A stretch of 64,000 bases of DNA from Lentinus brumalis (Eukaryota; Basidiomycota; Agaricomycetes; Polyporales; Polyporaceae), in the NCBI GenBank assembly GCA_001792895.1, contig MARA01000009.1:310001-374000 (forward strand), read 5' to 3'. The notes under the pieces were generated by a model that saw only the letters and a program-made list of their open reading frames with translations, searched no databases and was not told the DNA's origin. The position numbers and the translations under genes were made by a program. This document shows positions 1 to 11,343 of this stretch, piece after piece. Position 1 is the first letter of the stretch, and the number at the start of each line of letters is the position of its first letter.

Positions 1-1156
1 AGTGGTAGTGCCTCGCGAAGCGCGAGTTCGCGTCCGACGCAACGCCCGAAATAAGATCCAGGAGGCGACGGTGCACAACGCCATGGATGGTGATTGTGGG
101 AGCGGCAGCCTCGGACGCATGGGACACCCGGGTCTTGGGTACAGGCATGGAGACAGATGTCTCATACCAGCCGTGCTCCGGAACGAACAGGTCGCTCGTG
201 TTCAGCCACTGCTCAAGGAGCCTATCAGCCTTCTTCGCGCTGAAGCCCTCAAGGTCGGCGACCGTAAATCCCTTCGAGGTAAGGATGGCGAGGAGGTCGT
301 CGTAGCGCTGGTTGGAGAGGACACTGCTGCCTCGCCCATAGAACCAGTCGGTCAGGCGGAATTGTGTGACGCTGTCCCCAAAGGGACCGAGTTCGCGAGG
401 GCTGTCCGCTGTGGGTGTTTTCTTGGTAGCCTCGGTGAGCCACGCGATGCTCTCGTAGCGTGGCTGGCCCTTCTCCGAGGTCTTGTCATGGTTGGGTGAA
501 TCGGACACGGTCTCAAGCGTGAATCCGGTCTCGGGGTCGTGTTGAGGAAGTCGCGTGAAGCGACGGAAGAGCCCAAAGGCATCTTCACCGGTGTACCAAT
601 CGTCGGCGCTGTTGTCGCACTGAGACGCTGTCGGCGAGGGCGATGGGGAAGGTGTCGGTGTGCGCATTGGTGCCGGGATCGCCGCGCCCCACTGCGATAA
701 TGTGGTGCTCGCACCTGACGGGATGAAGTCTTCAAACTTCCCTGCTGGGAAGCGGACGCTGCGCCCGGAGCGTGTAGAGACAGGTGGAGGAATGGGAGGA
801 GGGGTAGGGCTTCGCATGCGGGGCGGGCTCCAAGCAGGAGGAGGCGTCGGGGTGCGCGCGGGTTGTCTGGTGGGAATACGCCGGCGGGATGCGTCCGCAG
901 CTACGGTCTGGGTATATGCGTGTGAGCTCGCACGCACCAGGACGAAAGATGTGAGTACACGCACCTGGTCTGCCCTAGCATAATCTCCTGCTTCGTTGAG
1001 CCGTGCTCTCTTCCGGGCATAGTTGTCAGCCTCGAGCTGACGTTGCTCAGCGAGGGCAGCGATGGCAGCGACGCGACCCTTGCACTTGTGCTTGCTCAGT
1101 GCCAGGGTGGTTGCCGCTGTGACCTGACATCCAGGGGTCTTGCATGTGTACGGCAT
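1..1156 (-). CDS. Plavaka-type transposase, N-terminal part (runs off the left edge)
   Basis: The minus strand is open from an ATG at 1156 to the window edge, about 385 codons without a stop. The first residues form a C2H2-like zinc finger (CKTPGCQVTAATTLALSKHKC pattern, about residues 5-24), followed by a Pro/Ser-rich linker. From about residue 265 the protein resembles agaricomycete Plavaka transposases: a TQFRLTDWFYGRGSSVLSN-like stretch, a segment of the FTVADLEGFSAKKADRLL type, then a short beta-rich part leading to ANSRFARHYH. In those proteins this block precedes the DDE catalytic core, which would lie outside the window. One intron may lie near 930-960, but the frame is open through it. 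Family assignment is from remembered motifs. No decay is visible in the part seen. Confidence 0.7.
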   Translation of the reverse strand, partial: MPYTCKTPGCQVTAATTLALSKHKCKGRVAAIAALAEQRQLEADNYARKRARLNEAGDYARADQVRVLTSFVLVRASSHAYTQTVAADASRRRIPTRQPARTPTPPPAWSPPRMRSPTPPPIPPPVSTRSGRSVRFPAGKFEDFIPSGASTTLSQWGAAIPAPMRTPTPSPSPSPTASQCDNSADDWYTGEDAFGLFRRFTRLPQHDPETGFTLETVSDSPNHDKTSEKGQPRYESIAWLTEATKKTPTADSPRELGPFGDSVTQFRLTDWFYGRGSSVLSNQRYDDLLAILTSKGFTVADLEGFSAKKADRLLEQWLNTSDLFVPEHGWYETSVSMPVPKTRVSHASEAAAPTITIHGVVHRRLLDLISGVASDANSRFARHYH

Positions 1157-1262
1157 GGCGCGAGGTTGAGGTCGTCGCCGTCGTCGTCGTCGAGGGTGTT
1201 GTCGTGGTCGTCGTGGTTCTCGGTGGTCGCGCTGGTGTCGCGAGCGCGCTGAGACTAGACGA

Positions 1263-1350
1263 TCACATGATGAGCGCGTCCTCGCGTCTGTGGCTGCAGT
1301 GGCGATGACGCCACTGCAGCCACAGACGCGAGGACGCGCTCATCATGTGA
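1263..1350. repeat. Perfect long palindrome (42-base arms, 4-base loop)
   Basis: Bases 1263-1304 and 1309-1350 are exact reverse complements around the loop ATGA; each arm ends TCACATGATGAGCGCGTC or its complement. It lies between the divergent starts of the Plavaka-like transposase (1156) and the DUF6698-like gene (1476). A transcript crossing it would fold into a very stable hairpin. Confidence 0.95.
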
Positions 1351-1475
1351 CCGCATACACTCCATTTATGGACGCGTCTGGTCGCTGGACTTCAGCTCTC
1401 GTTCCTCTTTCTTCTGCCCTCCACCGCCTCTCTTCCACTCCGCCACCATCCTCGCTCACCCTCTTCCTCATTACC

Positions 1476-3437
1476 ATGACCCGGCCTACCTCAGCATTCT
1501 ATCAGAAGGGCAACAAGGTCAAAAGCAAGGCCCTTGCCAAGGCTTCGAAACAGCCACCGTCGAGCGACCCCCCGGAGTCCTCGGAAGAGTCTGTTCAAGG
1601 TAAGAAGAAGAAGGGCAAGAAGGGTAAGGGGAAGGAGAAGGAGAAGCCTGCAGAACCAGAGAGCTCGTCCTCGGATGAGCTCTCGGAATCTGAAGACACC
1701 TCGGGCCCGAAGGTCCCAGCCAAGCGCGGTCGCCCTTCAAGCTCTCCTGCCCCCGAGAAGGTCCTGAAGAAGCCTCGTCACCCAGACCCACCGACCGTCA
1801 AGCCGTACAGCGCGGCGTTCGCAAAGTCAATGCGCGCACTTGATCCGACTGCAAAGTAAGTGCATCGTGCCTCCGTGTCGGTCTTCAATGGCAACTGACT
1901 ATATGCATGCACGACAATGTTTATTAGTGAGGCCACTCGTATCAAGCTCAAGTTCGAGTGGCTCTACAACGCCATTCGCATCATCCCGCGTCTTGGTTCG
2001 CTCGCGGTCGACTGGGCCAATGTCCTCGTCACGGGTCTGGCGAATTACCACCTCGACGATGACTTGCAGCCGTTCTGGTAAGTGCCTGAGCGCATACATG
2101 CGCATATACTGACTATACATCATTGTGCAGGGACTGCCAAGGATACGACGATGTCGTCGAGGCACATCAACACTTCCCCCTGTTCCTCGAGCGCATCAAG
2201 GGGTTCGAGAACCATATTGACTGGCTCGTCGACAATCCTGACGTCATGGCGCAGGTAGCTGACTTCGTGAGTACCAAATCTGCCGCATTCTGATGAGCTG
2301 ACCATGCTGACTGCATCTTGTGCATTTGCGCAGACCGAGAAGGTCGCACTCAAGGTCCGTGGCGACGATCTCGCGCGGCTGCGTCCCATGGTGATCGAGC
2401 TCGCGCGCATCCCCAACGGCGACCGCGCGCTGAATGATAAGGCTAACCGGGGTTGGGAGAGTGTGCACACGAGCGCGCTGCTCGTCCCCGTCAGGCACCT
2501 GAACCAGTTCCGGAAGGACCCTACAGCGTAGGTATCTCGTGCCGCAATGCCGTTCTCTACTGACTAGTTGCTTGCAGGTTCTGCCGGCTCGCCAAGAAGG
2601 GGGAGATACGTATCCTTTCGGGCGACTGGCCAGCGATGCTCTACGACATGGACAAGTACGATCCGAAGGACTTCAAGGCCGGGCTCTTACGTAGTCCCAT
2701 CAGCCTTGCCGTGAGTAATCCTGTTACATCAAGTGTTGCAGCTGACCCTCCTTGGCAGGCATACAGGCTCCTGTTTATCAGCAAGACGTACGCTGAGGGC
2801 AACGGCGCACCCCAAAGCGGCAGCAAGGGACAGCCTCCCCTCGCAAAGAAGTACAACCTCAAAGCCGTAACCCTCGGGAGCATCATATACACCTTAGTCC
2901 TGGTACGCGCTCGGGGCATCCTCGGGGTCTCTGCTAATAATATACACAGATTCGCTCGTGTCTCACCGCCGAGTCCCAATGGAATGCTAACGACGGGAAA
3001 TTCTGGAACTGCCACGACTTCGCGTGGACATTGTTCGAGTACGCGTTCTCGAACGCGGACTGGTGCGATGAACTACTCGCTTGGTGGAACAGGTGAGTGA
3101 AGGCCTCTTGCGACGGCGGTTTGCTAACCTCATACACAGGAAAATCTACGGTAACATCGACGATGACGAGGAGTACCAAGCGGAGCTCTGCGAGACGACG
3201 TTCGCTGTCGCCATGCTCCAGTCCGGCGGCCCCCGCAAGCGTCCCGTCCTGCCAGCCGCTACACCCGGCACCTCTCGTTCCGGGTCACCACCTGAGCAGG
3301 ATGGCGGCAAGACAAACGCGAAGGCCAGTGGCAGCGCCAAGACTGGCACGAAGATGGGTGCGGACGACCACGACACTAGTGCCGAGGGTAGCAAGCAGGC
3401 TGGCGATGGTGACGAGCTTGAGTACGCGGACGACTGA
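1476..3437 (+). CDS. DUF6698-like basidiomycete protein
   Basis: Eight exons join in frame: 1476-1855, 1928-2077, 2131-2266, 2334-2527, 2578-2710, 2759-2902, 2950-3092, 3140-3437, giving 525 residues. The first 120 residues are a low-complexity Lys/Ser/Pro/Glu tail with nuclear-type basic runs (GKKKKGKKGKGKEKEK). The middle is a helical domain with conserved-looking aromatic positions, ending DELLAWWNRKIYG, which recalls the end of the DUF6698 domain common in agaricomycetes. An acidic, disordered tail follows. Function is unknown for the family. It diverges from the Plavaka-like transposase and may belong to the same mobile element. The start was chosen as the ATG opening the charged tail; the frame is open upstream. 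Confidence 0.7.
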
Positions 3438-4180
3438 TTCATCATTCTCACAGCGCCGACTCCCGCTCGCGCCGGCTCCCACTCTCGCTCCCGTTCTTCT
3501 TTCTTGCTCCCACTCTCGTCGCGTCTGCTCTCGCTCCCACCCCGCCGCTTTTGCTCTTCAGCTCGGACTCGCACGCACACCGGAACCTCTTCCAGACTCG
3601 CTCTTGACCTCGCGCTATCACTCTCGGTTATGGCACCCTCAGGTGTATGTTTCATTTGCGTCTACAGCTACATTGTACAAGCCTCCTTTTAATCGATATA
3701 GCAATTGTTCCCGCTCTGCTGCGACTGCCCCGGGCCCGCTAGTGCGCAGATAGATACCCAGCTGGGTGGTGGCGCATATCTACTGCCGCTCTCACGGCTT
3801 CGACGCGCATCTATTGTCATACGCGCCACGCGGGCCTGTAATGTACGGCCTGCCTGCCGTTTCACCTATGCAGACGGTGGCGATCAACCGCAGACTTGTC
3901 CCCGGGCTTCTGTAGAGCCCTATAGAGTCCCCGCACACGTTCTATCGAGCGCGACAGAAGCGCGCGGGTGAGTCTATCGTGCGCGCCCGCTCACCCCCAT
4001 CTCGTCCCTGTGATTCGATAGAGCGCTATTAGTATCTGCGGATCTCATCATCAGTCGACGGACGCTTACCAGTTCTGTAGGCCTCTACCCACCCTACAAT
4101 ACACTGGGACCAACATTGTCAGTTTCCCGACGTCTTTCCGACCTCCTTGCTGGATGCAGAAATTCGACGCCCAGTACTCT
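3438..4180. other. Intergenic, no gene seen
   Basis: The first 200 bases are pyrimidine-rich (CTCGCTCC-like runs), fitting a 3' untranslated region. I see no coding exon or RNA gene in the rest. Confidence 0.6.
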
Positions 4181-4759
4181 CAGTAGTGGTATTCGAATTC
4201 CCCCCTCTATTAGAGGGCGGGACTTCGAAGATCTATCTCCCCGTAATCGTATAAGCGGAGTTAGAGTGAGGGTTTTGGGTTAGGGCTTTGGTTAGGTTGT
4301 TAGGTTAGGTTAGTTGGTTAGGTTGTTAGGGTTAGGCGCCCTCAACAGTACCTGCCCCCGAAGGGCGCCGGTATAGATTTATCGCGCGAACGAGGCTTTA
4401 GTGTGCCCGCCTGAATGCTCCCGGCTTGGGGGACCCCCCGAGCGCAGCGAGGGAGGGGAGGGAGCAGGAATGGCGGGTCCTCTTCGCGCACCCTATGGAT
4501 AACTTAGTTAATGGCAATAATAATTATTTTCGACCATTACACAGCTCTCTTCGATCTCCCCGACTCTATTCGACTTCCCGTCCTCTTCTATCTCCCCTGC
4601 CAGGTCCTGGGCCGGCGCCACGCACTCTATTCGACCTCCCCCCCCGTCTTCTATCTCCCTGCGCCAGTTCAAGCTGCGCCAGCCGGCCTATTCCATCTCC
4701 CTTGGGGGTATTCAAAGTCCTGCCCTCTAATAGACGGGGGACTTCGAATACCACTACTG
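4181..4759. mobile_element. hAT-like MITE (non-autonomous), 579 bases
   Basis: The ends are inverted copies: CAGTAGTGGTATTCGAA at 4181-4197 matches the reverse complement of 4743-4759. The similarity continues for about 40 bases, with a few changes, to TATTAGAGGGCGGGA. The CAG...CTG ends fit hAT elements. The flanking octamers AGTACTCT and AGTCCCCT agree at 6 of 8 bases, so an old 8-base target duplication is possible. There is no coding capacity. The inside holds a TTAGGG-like tract and repeated CTCTATTCGAC/CTTCTATCTCCC motifs. Confidence 0.6.
4260..4338 (+). repeat. Degenerate telomere-like tract (TTAGGG/TTAGG units)
   Basis: GGGTTAGGGCTTTGG, GGTTAGGTTGTTAGG and TTGTTAGGGTTAGG follow each other in the G-rich strand. 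TTAGGG is the usual basidiomycete telomere unit. Here it is interstitial and sits inside the MITE at 4181-4759. Confidence 0.75.
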
Positions 4760-5352
4760 AGTCCCCTCCGACGCCGGGGTCCGCCCATCCTGGCCAGATA
4801 TCATCTTCGCGGCTCACAGAGCTTCGCGCTCGCCACTCTCTTCATCCTGTTCAAATCCTGAGCGTTCGCCCGGGTGTTTTAACGAGGAGGGTGCGCGGAT
4901 GTGCTCACAGCTTCGATCCTACTATGATGACCAAACTCTAAATTTAACTCGAACAGCTACCAGACGCGTCTACCACCCACTCCGACGACGCGTTTCGCTG
5001 AGCTCTTCGTCTCACCATGTCCGACATTGCCCGTTCCACTGTAGACCACATCTCGAGTCTGGGTGAAGTTGTGGGCGGCCGTGGTGGCGTCTCCTGGCGA
5101 GAGCCTATCCGGACTCGACTGCGGCTGGTCTGAGCGACATGTGCAGGTAGAGTGCTTAGCCTCTAACTAGTGGCGCATGTCGGGTATGTGACGGGCAGAA
5201 CGGTGAATAGCTGCCGTGCAGCTTGGCCATACCTCGCTGCCATACGGACGCTAATGGCGTGCATAAAAGGCGGACGTAGACGAAGCTGAACGGCAGGTCC
5301 TCTCGGCGGCAGAAAACCTACCTCTACTCTCTATTCACCAGCGCAACAGCTG
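4760..5352. other. Upstream region of the secreted-protein gene
   Basis: No coding exon recognised. The last 100 bases contain a TATA-like box (listed separately) and a C/T-rich leader before the ATG at 5353. Confidence 0.5.
5262..5270 (+). promoter_or_regulatory. TATA-like box CATAAAAGG
   Basis: GCATAAAAGGC lies about 90 bases before the start codon of the secreted-protein gene at 5353, the usual distance for a basidiomycete TATA box plus short leader. Confidence 0.5.
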
Positions 5353-5997
5353 ATGCACTACTCTCAGTGCATCCTCTTCACCCTCGCCGCCGCTGCGGCC
5401 GTCCTCGCCACTCCATTCCATGGCTCGGCTACTATCGAGGCTCGCTTCATCCCGCCCAAGGGCTGGGCAGCGATCTCAAAGACCGACGGTCGAATCTCTG
5501 CGGTAGACGGTTCGCCCAACGGGCTGTACATCGTACATAACGAGACGCATGCCGCTTTCTACGGCGAGGTCTCCGCTGAGCAACTTGCACTCGCTTCCAC
5601 ACAGTAAGCCTGATCCTTTCACGAGTCCACGTCCCAAAGGCTGAGGCACGCTCTCGCACACAGGTGGCTCGCCGCGGGTCCGGTGCCAGAGGAGTTCACC
5701 TGCGTCCCGCAGTGCAACGGGCAGCAGCACTCCGCGTCGGACATCTCTACGGCGGAGAACGGCCTGCAGGCGTGGTTCGGCAGCGGGCTCTCGTGGAAGG
5801 GTTCGATCTACTACCTCTACAACTCGGTGTACGCCTTCGGGTGCGACTACGGCAACGGACAGTCGGCGACCGGTAGCGACTACCAGGCCTCGTATGCCTG
5901 CGTCGACCGCAACTGCGGCACCACGCAGGGTGGCTGGGACCATATCGCTAATTGGAAGGTCAACTATGGGCGGGAGTTTGGGAGCTTCGGGTGCTGA
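5353..5997 (+). CDS. Small secreted cysteine-rich protein
   Basis: Two exons (5353-5603, 5664-5997) give 194 residues. The N-terminus MHYSQCILFTLAAAAAVLATP is a clear signal peptide. The mature part begins with a weakly conserved pro-like segment and ends in a domain with six cysteines (FTC-VPQC, FGC, YAC, RNC, final GC), an even number suited to three disulphides. It is rich in Gly, Tyr, Trp and Ser, with no transmembrane segment and no GPI signal. It could be an effector-like or cell-wall protein; I do not recognise the family. The protein ends in Cys immediately before the stop. Confidence 0.8.
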
Positions 5998-8566
5998 ACG
6001 ATGAGGAGTCAGTGCGTGGTTGGGCATCGGGGATACTTATTGGCGGGCTGGGCGGTAGCTTTTTTCCCACTGGGTTTTTGACGCACCCGTTCCAAGTTTT
6101 GATTGGCAGTAGCTCTTTACAATTTGATTGTGCTTTCCGAGTCGCGCTGGTTGAGTAGAGGCCCTTGATATACGTACCTGCGGGCTACTCCGCAGCTTCT
6201 GTAGCAACTCTTTCGACGTCCAGCACCGTCGCACGGATTTACCGAGTAACACCCCGCCGGGAACGGTAGCTCATGACATCACACGTTCTTCGACGTGCGC
6301 AAGTATACAAAGTCAGACGCGGGTCATGATCGCATGTACATGTCGGCAAACTCAGGAGGACAGACAGGGAGAATGTGACACTTCATCTTCAACTAAGGGC
6401 GACACAACGGGACGGCACGCGACATGCTGAGCGAGCATGGTGAGACTTTGGGTAAGGCGCGCGAATTTTATTGATGCCTACACAATACATACATGTCATG
6501 CAACGATGGAGGTAACTACAGTACACAGTCTACACTACTGGCACGCACGTGAAGGACTTACACCACTCACCTACCGATGCTACCTATCCACATGGATGTG
6601 AATGCCGGAGGCAAAGGAGCGACACTCACCGTAGGCGACGGTCGTGTGAAGGGCTTGTCTGAGCGGCGGTCGCTGAATCATGAATGTCAGCACTAGTCCC
6701 AATAACTCAGGGAGAAGAGAAACTCACCAATCCGAGGCCCAGCCTTGCAATGCGCCGTGCGCTCCGCACAATCCGATCACCCGTCCCCGACAGGTGACCA
6801 CCGGAAAGGCGTTGGCACCCCAACTCTACCTCGCATTCCGCGATGGTCACGCGTAACGGCTGATGAGGACGAGCAAGAGGAGCCTGAGACGACACGGCGC
6901 GAACGTCGGATGCCACCAGGTGGGCTTACAGACGACGGATCGGCTGGAGCAGGGCGCATATAGCGTACTGGGTTGCGATGAGCGACAGCGATGTGACAGA
7001 AGGATAGATCACGTACCTGACAACGGGTCCAGCAATGTTAAGGGCGGCCCGCGCGATGGGGTGGTGTGGTAGTATCGTGCGGGTCGCGGCTAGGTCGATT
7101 CCGTCAACGTCCAAGATGAACTCGAGGACGATCGGGGTAGACACTGCGACACGACAGTCAGCACGGCGATTAGCGTACGAACGGTGGCTAGACGTACCTA
7201 GCAATGTTGGGAACACCGTCTTCTGAAGCAGGCCTGTGTTATGTCAGTGCTAGTGAGAGTGCGCGCGACGAAGAGCACGTACAGCATCGAGACGAGGCGT
7301 CCGCCACAGCCCGCCGCGAGCAGACAGGCCAGAGAGGGCGTCGTCACCCTCGAGCACACCCAGGCAGTGGGCGGCCCGTACCATTCCCGCCAAGAAAGCG
7401 AAGTCAAGTACAGCCCAGAGGCAGCGAGCCCGAGAGCTGAGGGGAGAGGACGTCGTGGTTCTGGGGGAAAAGGTGGGCGGAGGTGGGGTACTTAATACTT
7501 ATACTGGGGAGGCTGGGCGCGTTCGGCAGCTTTCGGCACGATGGCTCGGAGGCATCCTCAGTTCGCCGTGCAGGGCTGTCTCTCTGCGAGTCCCAGAGGC
7601 TGTTCTTCCGTGCTTCTGTGGATTGGAATGATGTCCTTGTTCTTGGGCGGCGATGGCGATACGCTGGAATTCCTCAGAAGGCAAGAGCGCCGGCCAGCTG
7701 CATCGATTAGAATGCAACAAGCTCCCAGACATATCCGCCCAGATATCAGTATGATGACCTTCCTGATGTAGCTGTGCCTCTTCTGATGAGGAATCGCAGA
7801 ATGACCCTCCGTAGGAGCGACGTTGCAATAAGTAATTGAGGGTAAGTATCGCCGATTGCCAAGGGAACGGCGCGCACTGCAGCGACGACCTGCTCTCAGA
7901 GATGTAACTTAATTGTAAGCCCGCATGACGGAGACATATGAGGTGGCAGAGTCGGGGTCGGTCGGGGCGATGAGGAGCGCAGATGTGGTGGCGAAGGGTG
8001 GCGAGCTGTGGCGAGCAAGCGAGTGGTAGCCACAGGAACAAACAGAGACACACTCGTCGCGGAGCTAGCGCCGGGAGAGGCGTTGCCTCCAGTGTTACGA
8101 CCGCCACCACGCCTACGAAGGAAGTGATACTCGTGTTTTTTCAGTGACATATACTTACCTGCTGCGAGCATGAAGTGGCCCGTTGGCGTGCTATATGTTT
8201 GCCACCGTGCGGGAAAGACTCGAGACCAGGTCACGTCCATCTCTTCACTCGGACGCCGCAGTATTCATCTGAAAACCAGCTTAGTTCCATAGGGACATCA
8301 GATCAAGTGAGATTTTGACGCCTCACTTGCCCTCCTAGGCTCTCCGAGACAGGTGCGACCAAGCCCGCCGCACGACCCGCAGCGCCGCATCGCTTCATCT
8401 CGACGGAAGGCCGAAGGACCCATGACACCCTTTCGGGCAAGAGAGCACGCGTTTTGAAGACAAAGGGATGTACAGATTGCATGGTCAAGCGCGTCCTTGG
8501 CTGAGTTCGAATCTAAAAGCGCTTTGTTGGCCAAACCACCGAGCGCTTGGGCTCATGCCCTGCGCC

Positions 8567-8574
8567 TATATAAG
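8567..8574 (+). promoter_or_regulatory. TATA box inside the repeat
   Basis: GCGCCTATATAAGACCCG follows CCAAACCACCGAGCGCTTGG. The same block is kept in the right copy (TATA box complement at 42251-42260) and, as CTATAAAGAG, in the partial third copy at 62901-62910. Conservation of this core suggests a promoter. Confidence 0.55.
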
Positions 8575-9614
8575 ACCCGTTCGTCCGCTCACCTCTCCCT
8601 CCCATCGACCACCACCTTCCCTCGCCTCCAGTTCTCTGTCGGCCTCCCTCGTACTTACTCCAGGCTCGCCACACTAGGCTATAATCCGCTCGCCGCAAGA
8701 CCTTGCACGCCACCACCCGCCGGGAACCTCTGAAGCTCGGTGGTTCGAGCTCGTCGCCTTCGCCGTCGCCCACCACGCAGCCGCCACCGGCCCACATTGC
8801 CCACCGTGCGCCACTGCTTATTTACGCCTGCTGACCCTGCCGCAGAACGCCTATGCCGTCCTCGTCTCGACACCGACTAAGTACTTGCCAAGCAGCACAA
8901 CGACCTCCTCAACCACCGCATCCGACGTCGCTCCCGCCCGCAGTCGCCTTCCAACCTTGGTGTGTTCTAGAATTTGCCTACTTCTGTTGACCTCGCTGGA
9001 CTAGTGGCTCCCCGTTGTCGTTCAACCATGGCATAGAGCAACGCCACTGCCTGCGCCACCCGTAACCACTTCCTCACGCATGTCGTCTCTCACTGAGATA
9101 CGCAAAGCCTCTGCAACCCCCGTGCGTATCCGCCACATCACTGTCGCCGTTGAACTCTCCCGCCTAGGAACCTGTTGTGGTCTATGTGAACGTCAGCGAA
9201 GACAGGTGAGCTCTCCCTCATGCTGCGGTGTCCGTGCTATGCATGCTGATGCGTCACTATTGTTAGAACGGTATCCCAAGACCCCGAACGAGTCCTCAAG
9301 TCGTCAAGCAATTACAAGCCCTGCACGCCAATGCAGGCTCAAGGTGATGACCGAGTGATGATACGACAGGCGACAACCTCTATGACGAGGCAGCAACAGG
9401 GAAGATAATTTCAGCGGGTTCCGAAGGCGTCGGATGGTCGGGTTCAAGAAAATGTGAGTCGGTACTTCGGTCATCTCTCTCGTCGAGACCTGACGGGCTT
9501 CAGATGCAAGTTTATGGCATGCGCCATTCAGCAACTTCGACGTCGATGGCAATCCACCGCGTCGTATCCAAGAGAGGGCATCAAGACACGAACTGCAACG
9601 CACGAAGCAACCCA

Positions 9615-9935
9615 GAAGATACGTGGCCGATCAAGCATGCCTCAAGAACGTCGATGCAAAGTCACGACGATGCATTGGCAGGGTCGAAGAAGCAACGAAC
9701 AGTGTGGCAACGACGAATACTGGCCCAGAAGATATGTGGCCAATCAAGAATGCCTCAAGAACGTCGATGCAAAGTCACGGCGATGCATTGGCAGGGTCGA
9801 AGAAGCAACGAACAGTCTGGCGACGACGAATACTGGCCCAGAAGATGTGTAGCCGATCAAGCATGCCTCAAGAACGTCGATGCAAAGTCACGACGATGCA
9901 TAGGCAGGGTCGAAGAAGCAACGAACAGTGTTAAT
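9615..9935. repeat. Tandem array, 113-base unit, about 2.8 copies
   Basis: The marker CTCAAGAACGTCGATGCAAA recurs at 9641, 9754 and 9867, exactly 113 bases apart. Because 113 is not a multiple of three, the same DNA is read in a different frame in each unit, which yields look-alike peptides that are not evidence of a protein. Confidence 0.9.
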
Positions 9936-10360
9936 CCGATCTCAGCAAGCGGTTTCGGGTACTAGGTCAAAAGCAACAGACCCTCGATTCAAGACTCCGG
10001 CCCCGAGGAGCGGTCGACCACATGGAAGTGGTCGGTCGTGGCGCAGGCCTCTTCGTGGCCCTCGGGACTAGTACCCACGAGTCATCTCGTTGGGGAAGCT
10101 AACTTGCGCCGAAAAAGTACTGTAAGACTTCTTGGGAGAAGTCGGAGGTGGTTTAAGATAACATGTTCGCGTACCCTTGTACATAGCTCAACATACTCAG
10201 ATTGTAGGGAGTGAGTAGCGTTATGCATATGTATGTCGCTCTCAATTCCTGTCGAGCTGGCGTACTCATCAGAAGCGGTATGGCTTTTTCGTCTGACGTG
10301 TCTCCATGTGTACGTACCGCAACGCCTCGAATCCGCTTTTGGTGATCTCGGCTCACTTAG

Positions 10361-11123
10361 CTACCCCTCGGCTGTGTCCATCTGCACCGACGCAGGTCCT
10401 CCAGCTTCAGCCTCCTGAACAGGCTGACGCTCACTGGGATCGGCGGGCGGTTCCTCCACGGGCCCCTTGTCTCGAGACTGGGCTGTCGACGCGCCGCGTT
10501 TCCTCCCTCCACGCCCTCGCCGCGATGGACCTGCGCTGCCGCTCATCACATGGCCCATCTGTCTCTCCACCTTCCTCGCAGTACTGCTGGACTTCGCCAT
10601 CGGAGCTGAGGCTGCGGGCGCATCAGGGACAGTGCCGGCCGCCTGCTTCGGCTTCAGCTCGACCTCCTTGAAGCGTATCCTACGTTCCGTGTTCGCGACA
10701 TGCACTAAGGGCTTCTTGCCCCGTTCACTGTGCTCTTCTGAGAGATGCCGGTCCAGATCAGCGAGCTTCTCAGTGGCGATGGGTGTTGTCACTGACCTGC
10801 TGCTTCGGTGAAAAGGAGTTCCGTGCCGAGCAAAGACACATGCTGCCCTTTCAGCATGGTGCCCGACAACTGAAGGAACGGCGTAGGCGTGTCAAGTCCC
10901 TATACAATGTCACAACAGCTGTCATCCCGGTTCCTATATGCGACGGGATACAACTCACTATGAGGCGGTATGAGGACGAGCTTGGAACCAAGGTTGGTTC
11001 AACCGGTCCAAGGTCTAGCGTTACATATTCCACCTCTTCTTCGACCTCGCCATTGTGGCTTTCGTAGTCTTCGTCCGGTCCGAATGCGTCAACTTGCTTG
11101 TAACCAGGGAATAATGCAGACAT
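10361..11123 (-). CDS. TFIIIC subunit 6 / tau55-C-like (RNA polymerase III transcription factor)
   Basis: Three exons on the minus strand (11123-10959, 10899-10797, 10737-10361) give 214 residues. An acidic start is followed by EEVEYVTLDLGPVEPTLVP, SSSSYRLIGLDTPTPFLQL, then TMLKGQHVSLLGTELLF and a segment ending TERRIRFKEVEL. This order matches the TFIIIC_sub6 domain (human GTF3C6, yeast tau55 C-terminal part), a small beta-barrel that pairs with another TFIIIC subunit to bind tRNA-gene promoters. The last 80 residues are basic and disordered (GPSRRGRGGRKRG). It diverges from the BAG-domain gene, with 277 bases between the two starts. Confidence 0.85.
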
Positions 11124-11333
11124 CCTGCAGCGGAAGCGTGCGTCGGAGTCGAACAACGTCACTTGCCATTTGGCGCACTGACACCGCATTGGCGCCGAGT
11201 GCTGGATATGGCAAGTGCGGGTGTCTGGAAAGTTCGCGCATGGCCGCGGGTGGGGGTTGTCCGGATTGTTCTCGTTGTGTTCTCGAACAGACAACAACGG
11301 CTTGAACACGCTGGAAAATGACGTCGAGGTGCG

Positions 11334-11343
11334 TTATATATCC
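11334..11343 (+). promoter_or_regulatory. TATA-like box TTATATATCC
   Basis: GTTATATATCCTGG lies about 60 bases before the ATG at 11401 of the BAG-domain gene. Confidence 0.5.

Larger units (their letters stand above)
6345..10171. repeat. Left copy of a 3.8 kb inverted dispersed repeat
   Basis: This stretch matches 40667-44458 in reverse orientation almost end to end. Outer match starts at AAACTCAGGAGGAC (about 6347) and the inner match ends at TAACATGTTCGCG (about 10171). Within it, reading right to left: a 113-base tandem array, a TATA-bearing promoter-like segment, and exon-like pieces of a multi-pass membrane protein on the minus strand around 6930-7400 (for example FILDVDGIDLAATRT), interrupted and apparently not a working gene. 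I see no transposase, reverse transcriptase or long terminal repeat, so the class is unknown. Confidence 0.85.

Noticed and set aside
9454..9965. Open frames repeating QECLKNVDAKSRRCIGRVEEATN-like peptides across the 113-base array
   Set aside because: The unit is not a multiple of three, so the peptide pattern is produced by frame rotation of repeated DNA. No start context, introns or homology supports a protein.
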